Positions 60,316 through 64,000 of a stretch of 64,000 nucleotides of DNA are shown one piece after another. The notes under the pieces are model-generated. The model saw only the letters and a program-made list of their open reading frames with translations, was not told where the DNA came from and searched no databases. How positions within the stretch are numbered: the first letter of the stretch is position 1; the number at the start of each line of letters is the position of its first letter. This stretch comes from Bacillota bacterium. GTDB lineage: Bacteria; Bacillota; Clostridia; Oscillospirales; Ruminococcaceae. The position numbers and the translations under genes were made by a program. Location: positions 57,559 to 121,558 of the forward strand of contig JAEZTV010000028.1 of assembly GCA_023421245.1 (NCBI GenBank), given 5' to 3'.

Positions 60316-62364
60316 CTACTGTGTAATGGTTGCAAAGTCAAAATCAATGTTGCCGCGCGCGACATCCGCACCAGATACAATGACCGAAACGGTATCGCCT
60401 ACGCGCAGACGCCGTCCGCTCAGGATATCCACAAACTGCATGCGTCCGTCAAACTCGTAGTTGCCCGGCGGAAAACGATCCACATGGATGAGGCCTTCGG
60501 CGGTATTGGCAAGCTCGATATATACCCCATGCTGTACCGCAGAGGAGATAACTCCCTCGAATACCTCACCAATATGTTTGCGCATAAACTCGGCTTTGTA
60601 GCAGTCGTCGCAACCGCGTTCTGCCGTCATGGCACGCAACTCACTTTCGCTGGCCGAAACACCCGTGGCCTTTACATATCTGGCGTAGCGTTTCTCTATC
60701 TCGGCTGGATTCCACCCTGCCGCGTATGCTCCAAGAATTCGATGGATGGCAAGGTCGGGATAACGGCGAATGGGTGAGGTAAAATGACTGTAGTTTTCAA
60801 GCACAAGGCCGAAGTGCCCAATCGGTTCATCGCTGTAACGCGCTTTAGCCATTGAGCGCAGCACTTGATTGTGTACAATGCGCTTAATGGGTTTGTCCCC
60901 CACCGCTTTGAGTACCAGCGAAAGCGCTTTGGGCGAGGCGGAAGTGCCAAGCCGTACGTTGCTGACGCCAAGCAGGCCAAGTGTTTCAGTAAGCGCATCC
61001 AATCGCTCTGGAGATGGGTTTTCGTGTACGCGGTAGACAAACGGCAGCTTCTTATCCCGTGCAAGGGTGGCAGCCGCCTCGTTTGCACACAACATGAATT
61101 CTTCTATCAGTTCTTCGGCAAAGCCGCGTGAGCGCGGTTCAAGCCCCACTGCCGTACCATCTTCTCCTAAGATAATCTTGGTTTCGGTGGTATCAATTTC
61201 GGGCACGCCGCGCACGGCACGCTGCTGCATGCGCAGCTGTGCGAGCTTCTTCATTACAGGCAGGCTATCGATGACCGCCGCATACTTTTCTTTGAGGCTG
61301 TCGTCGGCTGTACTGTCAAACAGCCGGTTTACCTCGCTGTAAACGCCCTTGATATGGGAGCGGATTATGGTTTTGACAAAGCGGTACTCCTTCATCACGC
61401 CCAGTTCATCCATTTCCATCAAACAGGAAAATGCGAGCCTGTCCTCATTTTCATTGAGCGAGCAGATGCCGTTTGAAAGCTCTTTGGGCAGCATCGGTAT
61501 CACACGGTCGGCGTAATAGACTGATGTGCCGCGCGAAAACGCCTCATCGTCAAGCGGTGAGTTTTCGGCGACATAGTGTGATACATCGGCGATATGAACA
61601 CCTAATGTATAGCCATTCGCACCACGCACCACAGAGATTGCATCGTCAATATCCTTGGTGTCGGCGCCGTCTATCGTAAAGATCGGCTCACCGCGCAGAT
61701 CAAGGCGTGACTGAATCTCGGCGTCGGTGATTGCTTGTTCCGATACCGCACGTGCCTCGGCGAGCACCGGCTCGGGAAATTCTATGGTTATGCCGTTTTC
61801 CGCAAGAACCGCCCGCGCACAGGCGGCCGCGGTGTCACTGCTGCCATATACAATCGCAACCTCGGCGCGATGCTCCGAGTGGCGCGAACCGCGTACGACA
61901 ATGTTTATGCCGACCTTATCCCCGTCTTTTGCGCCATGTGCACCGCCCTTTATAATGCGGATGCCGATATTGGGCATGACATCAGGGTAAACGTAGTTGC
62001 CGTCGCGTTCTATGCGGTATACACCGCTGAGCAGCGAGCCTGCTTCCGACACCACGCGGGCAACCTCCGCTTCGGGAGATTCCCCCCGCGACTGCATCGG
62101 CTTGAGTAATACGCCATCCCCCACCAGCGCCCCCTTAAAGGCGCGCCCGGGAATAAAGTATTCGGTTTCGCCTTCGTTTGCGCGCGCAAAGCCAAACCGC
62201 CCCGCAAGCTTTACAATCGTTGCAGGTATAAGCCCTAACTTATTCGAGAGAATAATCTTATCTTTTTTTTCGTAGATCTCTCCGCTTTCAATCAGCAAAT
62301 CCAGCTGTGCATGATACCGCTTTACATCGCTCTTAACGATGCCGATGCGCTTTGCAAGCTCCAT
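60316..62364 (-). CDS. rnr: Ribonuclease R
   Basis: 682 residues from ATG 62364. Short N-terminal helix-turn-helix, cold-shock domains, RNB catalytic domain (FTIDGADTKDIDDAISV with the Asp cluster, GVHIADVSHYV, YADRVIPMLP, HFTSPIRRYPDLAIHR) and C-terminal S1 domain (GEVFEGVISSAVQHGVYIEL). 3'-5' exonuclease for structured RNA and trans-translation. The reading frame continues upstream as ...NFKGFIPR to a stop without a normal start codon, so the N-terminus is a little shorter than usual. smpB is not adjacent. Confidence 0.94.
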   Translation of the reverse strand: MELAKRIGIVKSDVKRYHAQLDLLIESGEIYEKKDKIILSNKLGLIPATIVKLAGRFGFARANEGETEYFIPGRAFKGALVGDGVLLKPMQSRGESPEAEVARVVSEAGSLLSGVYRIERDGNYVYPDVMPNIGIRIIKGGAHGAKDGDKVGINIVVRGSRHSEHRAEVAIVYGSSDTAAACARAVLAENGITIEFPEPVLAEARAVSEQAITDAEIQSRLDLRGEPIFTIDGADTKDIDDAISVVRGANGYTLGVHIADVSHYVAENSPLDDEAFSRGTSVYYADRVIPMLPKELSNGICSLNENEDRLAFSCLMEMDELGVMKEYRFVKTIIRSHIKGVYSEVNRLFDSTADDSLKEKYAAVIDSLPVMKKLAQLRMQQRAVRGVPEIDTTETKIILGEDGTAVGLEPRSRGFAEELIEEFMLCANEAAATLARDKKLPFVYRVHENPSPERLDALTETLGLLGVSNVRLGTSASPKALSLVLKAVGDKPIKRIVHNQVLRSMAKARYSDEPIGHFGLVLENYSHFTSPIRRYPDLAIHRILGAYAAGWNPAEIEKRYARYVKATGVSASESELRAMTAERGCDDCYKAEFMRKHIGEVFEGVISSAVQHGVYIELANTAEGLIHVDRFPPGNYEFDGRMQFVDILSGRRLRVGDTVSVIVSGADVARGNIDFDFATITQ

Positions 62365-62413
62365 CCGCGGAATAAAGCCCTTAAAGTTGGATAAGCCTTT
62401 GATAATCGATGTT

Positions 62414-62441
62414 TTTATAAACTACACGTCCTTTTTGTCAA
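62414..62441 (-). promoter_or_regulatory. Sigma-A type promoter of rnr
   Basis: On the - strand: TTGACA (62436-62441), 16-base spacer, TATAAA (62414-62419). The start site would fall ~43 bases before ATG 62364, which supports that start codon. Confidence 0.75.
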
Positions 62442-62571
62442 TTCACTTTTTCTGTTGTGGTTTTGCGGAGGATTCTTGTAGTGGTGGTATGCCAAAAAGA
62501 ATCCTTTATATTAATATGTACTCTGTTAACGGATATTCGTAAAGAGGTATGCGGTAAATCCAGTGTATTAC

Positions 62572-62610
62572 AAAAAAACACAAGCCCTGCGAATGAACAT
62601 CGCAGAGCTT
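62572..62610 (-). terminator. Intrinsic terminator of secG
   Basis: AAGCTCTGCGA / TCGCAGGGCTT (one G-T pair) with a 7-base loop, then GTGTTTTTTT on the - strand. Confidence 0.9.
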
Positions 62611-62645
62611 TCGTTTACTGAATAAGCTTTACTACAGTACACAGC

Positions 62646-62900
62646 TTATTTAATAAAAATAAGGCTGACGTTTACCGCAAGCACAAGCACAAAAAACACA
62701 ATCGCGGCGACCTTGGTCCAACGGCCAAGAATAGCGTCAAGCGTTCTGCCACGGTTTTTGCCGAGGTAGGAATCACTGTCCATACCGCCCATGATTGCGC
62801 CCATTCCGCCCGACTTGCTATCCTTCATCAGTACGAGCAAGGTCAGCAGCGCGCTTGCGAGAATCAGCAGGATTGCACCCGCAATTTCAATTCCGCTCAA
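62646..62900 (-). CDS. secG: Preprotein translocase subunit SecG
   Basis: 84 residues, two membrane helices (~7-25, ~62-82) with the conserved cytoplasmic loop LMKDSKSGGMGAIMGG and KNRGRTLDAILGR. Helps SecYE/SecA translocation. It precedes rnr, the normal secG-rnr order, but each gene has its own promoter here. Confidence 0.93.
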   Translation of the reverse strand: MSGIEIAGAILLILASALLTLLVLMKDSKSGGMGAIMGGMDSDSYLGKNRGRTLDAILGRWTKVAAIVFFVLVLAVNVSLIFIK

Positions 62901-62963
62901 CGAAAGGCACCTCCGATATTGTTACTGGGCAGGCAAAACGCCTGCCAAAAAACATCTTTTATG

Positions 62964-62992
62964 ATAATAGCACACCTATGCTAAATATGCAA
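62964..62992 (-). promoter_or_regulatory. Sigma-A type promoter of secG
   Basis: On the - strand: TTGCAT (62987-62992), 17-base spacer, TATTAT (62964-62969). Confidence 0.8.
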
Positions 62993-63142
62993 GTTTTTTT
63001 GCTTTGTATCTTGCGGATAAAACGCAGGGAGTGAAAAATACAGCGAGAATTAGGCTTTTCATTTTGCCAATACTATGTTATACTATTTTGTGCGTCAAAG
63101 CTTTTGTTATTAAGCAAGAGCTGGGACTACACACTACAATAC

Positions 63143-63219
63143 GCGCCCGTAGCGCAGTTGGATAGCGCGTCAGACTCCGACTCTGAAGGTCGCAGGTTCG
63201 ATCCCTGTCGGGCGTACCA
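63143..63219 (+). tRNA. tRNA-Arg (anticodon CCG)
   Basis: 77 nt with encoded CCA. Acceptor GCGCCCG / CGGGCGT, D arm GCGC AGTTGGAT AGCGC, anticodon stem TCAGA / TCTGA with loop CTCCGAC (anticodon CCG), T arm GCAGG TTCGATC CCTGT. All arms pair; reads CGG codons. Its 3' end is a common integration site for mobile elements. Confidence 0.96.
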
Positions 63220-63277
63220 AAAACAAAAGGCAAAAAAGATTTATTGCTTACAAAGCCAGTAAATCCAAGCCTTTCGA

Positions 63278-63310
63278 GGGCTTCCACGAAGAAAAGTGGA
63301 AGCCCTTTTC
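63278..63310 (+). terminator. Intrinsic terminator after tRNA-Arg
   Basis: GGGCTTCCAC / GTGGAAGCCC with an 8-base loop, then TTTTCTC. Confidence 0.85.
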
Positions 63311-63381
63311 TCGTAGATTTATTAGGGTAAAAGCTTCACTCAGACAGGACTCAAACCTACAAGTAAAAACATTCATGAACA

Positions 63382-63419
63382 GCGCCCTTTTTAGTACAGA
63401 GCGAAATGAAAAAGGGCGC
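63382..63419. repeat. Inverted repeat of GCGCCCTTTTT (third copy at 63501)
   Basis: GCGCCCTTTTT (63382-63392) and its complement (63409-63419) form a perfect 11-bp stem with a 16-base loop. A further direct copy at 63501-63511 can pair with the same middle arm, giving two mutually exclusive hairpins. Confidence 0.75.
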
Positions 63420-63555
63420 CACTCAAAATACAATCAGATGAACAAGCTGAAATCAAAAAGGGCTCCGATTTTTAAGGCTGAATGAAAGCCGATAAAGTTA
63501 GCGCCCTTTTTTTATATATACACCAAAATCACATTAAATTTGAAAGCATTAGAAG

Positions 63556-63604
63556 GCCGGAGAATCGGAGTGCAGGAATGCACTTTTATTCTCCGGCTTT
63601 TTTG
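63556..63604 (+). terminator. Intrinsic terminator upstream of the mobile-element genes
   Basis: GCCGGAGAAT / ATTCTCCGGC with an inner AGTGCA / TGCACT stem, followed by a run of T (63598-63603). Confidence 0.88.
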
Positions 63605-63624
63605 TTTTCTGGAAAGGAAAGGTC

Positions 63625-63849
63625 ATGCTGGTACACTATAAAAGAAATAAACAAACCGCCTGCTACGATTCAAACAATCTCTCCACTGTAGGTAGAATAC
63701 CCCCGGCTGAACGGCCATGCGGTCCATTCCAAAGCTGTGGCGGCTGCCCATACCCGTCCCACGGCTTCATCTGCTACAGCGCTGAGGGAGATTGCCTTAG
63801 AACGGATATGCAAAAAACTGCAAAACGCAGAAAGGAAGGTGCAAGATGA
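63625..63849 (+). CDS. Small Cys-rich protein of a mobile element (unknown function)
   Basis: 74 residues, GGAAAGGAAAGG before ATG. Cysteines in CGPFQSCGGCPYPSHGFICYSAEGDCLRTD suggest a small metal-binding domain (key Cys at about residues 32, 38, 41, 50, 57). The C-terminus is basic (KTAKRRKEGAR). It overlaps the next start by ATGA. Similar short Cys-rich genes occur at the start of clostridial prophage or integrative-element operons; I cannot name a family. Confidence 0.55.
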   Translation: MLVHYKRNKQTACYDSNNLSTVGRIPPAERPCGPFQSCGGCPYPSHGFICYSAEGDCLRTDMQKTAKRRKEGAR

Positions 63850-63950
63850 AACATGGAAACTGATTTAACAAAGAGGTATCGGATCAAACCAAGGTACTGC
63901 TGCTGTATAACGCCATGAAAAAGTGGTGCGACGGAGCTGTTTTTGTGTAA
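63846..63950 (+). pseudogene. Small helical protein gene interrupted by in-frame TGA
   Basis: ATG 63846 has AAAGGAAGG upstream and overlaps the previous stop. The frame reads MKHGN, then TGA (63861-63863), then FNKEVSDQTKVLLLYNAM followed by KKWCDGAVFV and TAA. The part after the stop looks like a real amphipathic protein, so either the gene is broken, the TGA is a sequence error, or it is read through. The alternative frame from ATG 63853 gives only 21 residues. Confidence 0.4.
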
Positions 63951-63982
63951 TCACAAACCAATATTTACAGGGAGGTATTCAA

Positions 63983-64000
63983 ATGAGCGTTAACGCCAGA
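63983..64000 (+). CDS. Start of a gene running off the right edge
   Basis: ATG 63983 with CAGGGAGG 8 bases upstream; only MSVNAR is visible. Third gene of the apparent mobile-element operon. Confidence 0.6.

Larger units (their letters stand above)
63220..63624. other. Intergenic region between tRNA-Arg and the first mobile-element gene
   Basis: Holds terminators at 63278-63310 and 63556-63604 and three copies of the 11-mer GCGCCCTTTTT (63382-63392 and 63501-63511 direct, 63409-63419 inverted). I see no convincing gene. Confidence 0.6.

Overview
The window comes from the chromosome of a spore-forming Clostridia-type Firmicute of moderate GC. The sporulation genes cotJA, cotJB, a cotJC fragment, bofA and a PASTA-containing SpoVD-type transpeptidase show this. 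So do a clostridial division and cell-wall (dcw) cluster, a class A RNase P RNA, the ylxM-ffh-rpsP-khpA-rimM-trmD operon and an NADP-type glutamate dehydrogenase. I cannot name the genus.

Layout. (1) 1-11.1 kb, + strand: the tail and lysis half of a P2-like contractile-tail prophage. Its order is tail tube, tail chaperone with a -1 frameshift, a short tape measure, gpX, gpD, a tiny spike-like protein, gpU-like, gp25/W, J, I, tail fibre, a LamG-like tip protein, an unknown, a membrane protein, a holin, an M23 lysin and an LLH holin, ending in a strong terminator. Head, replication and integrase genes would lie left of the window. (2) 11.15-12.5 kb: a regulator fragment, a small membrane protein and cotJABC on the - strand. 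cotJC is cut after codon 65, where the phage side begins. (3) 12.5-27.1 kb, - strand: mraZ-rsmH-ftsL-spoVD-murE-murF-mraY-ftsW-murG-murA-ftsQ-ftsZ, read from a promoter that carries a four-repeat MraZ operator. murD, murC and ftsA are absent. (4) 27.3-36.3 kb, - strand: a coiled-coil protein, coaD, rsmD, uvrC, HPr, a DUF554 protein, and the signal recognition particle / ribosome maturation operon. (5) 36.4-41.3 kb: a MacB-type ABC system with an exported CARDB-like partner, then a YhhN protein. (6) 41.3-46.3 kb, - strand: a Dabb protein, a YifB/ComM ATPase, rlmH, a YycJ-type hydrolase, an acetyltransferase and a second murA. (7) 46.8-53.8 kb, - strand: an M23/LysM/G5 envelope protein, a polar amino acid ABC transporter with ARG-box-like sites, an RluA-type synthase and ilvE. 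(8) 53.9-57.3 kb, + strand: a DUF2508 gene, bofA, an acetyltransferase, mtnN, bioY and DUF1284. (9) 57.3-63 kb: rnpB, a zinc-ribbon/TM2 protein, gdhA, rnr and secG. (10) 63.1-64 kb: tRNA-Arg(CCG), then small mobile-element-like genes running off the right edge.

Working together: regions 3 and 6 supply most of peptidoglycan precursor synthesis and the septal machinery, including two MurA enzymes. Region 4 couples translation, protein targeting and cofactor supply. bofA and cotJ are sporulation-specific.

The most interesting points are the prophage boundary inside cotJC, a start-less -1 frameshift extension in the tail chaperone, and four intergenic regions packed with consecutive short perfect inverted repeats ('hairpin trains'). 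Two of these trains, near 50.6 kb and 54.5-55.1 kb, could be undescribed structured RNAs or repeat elements.
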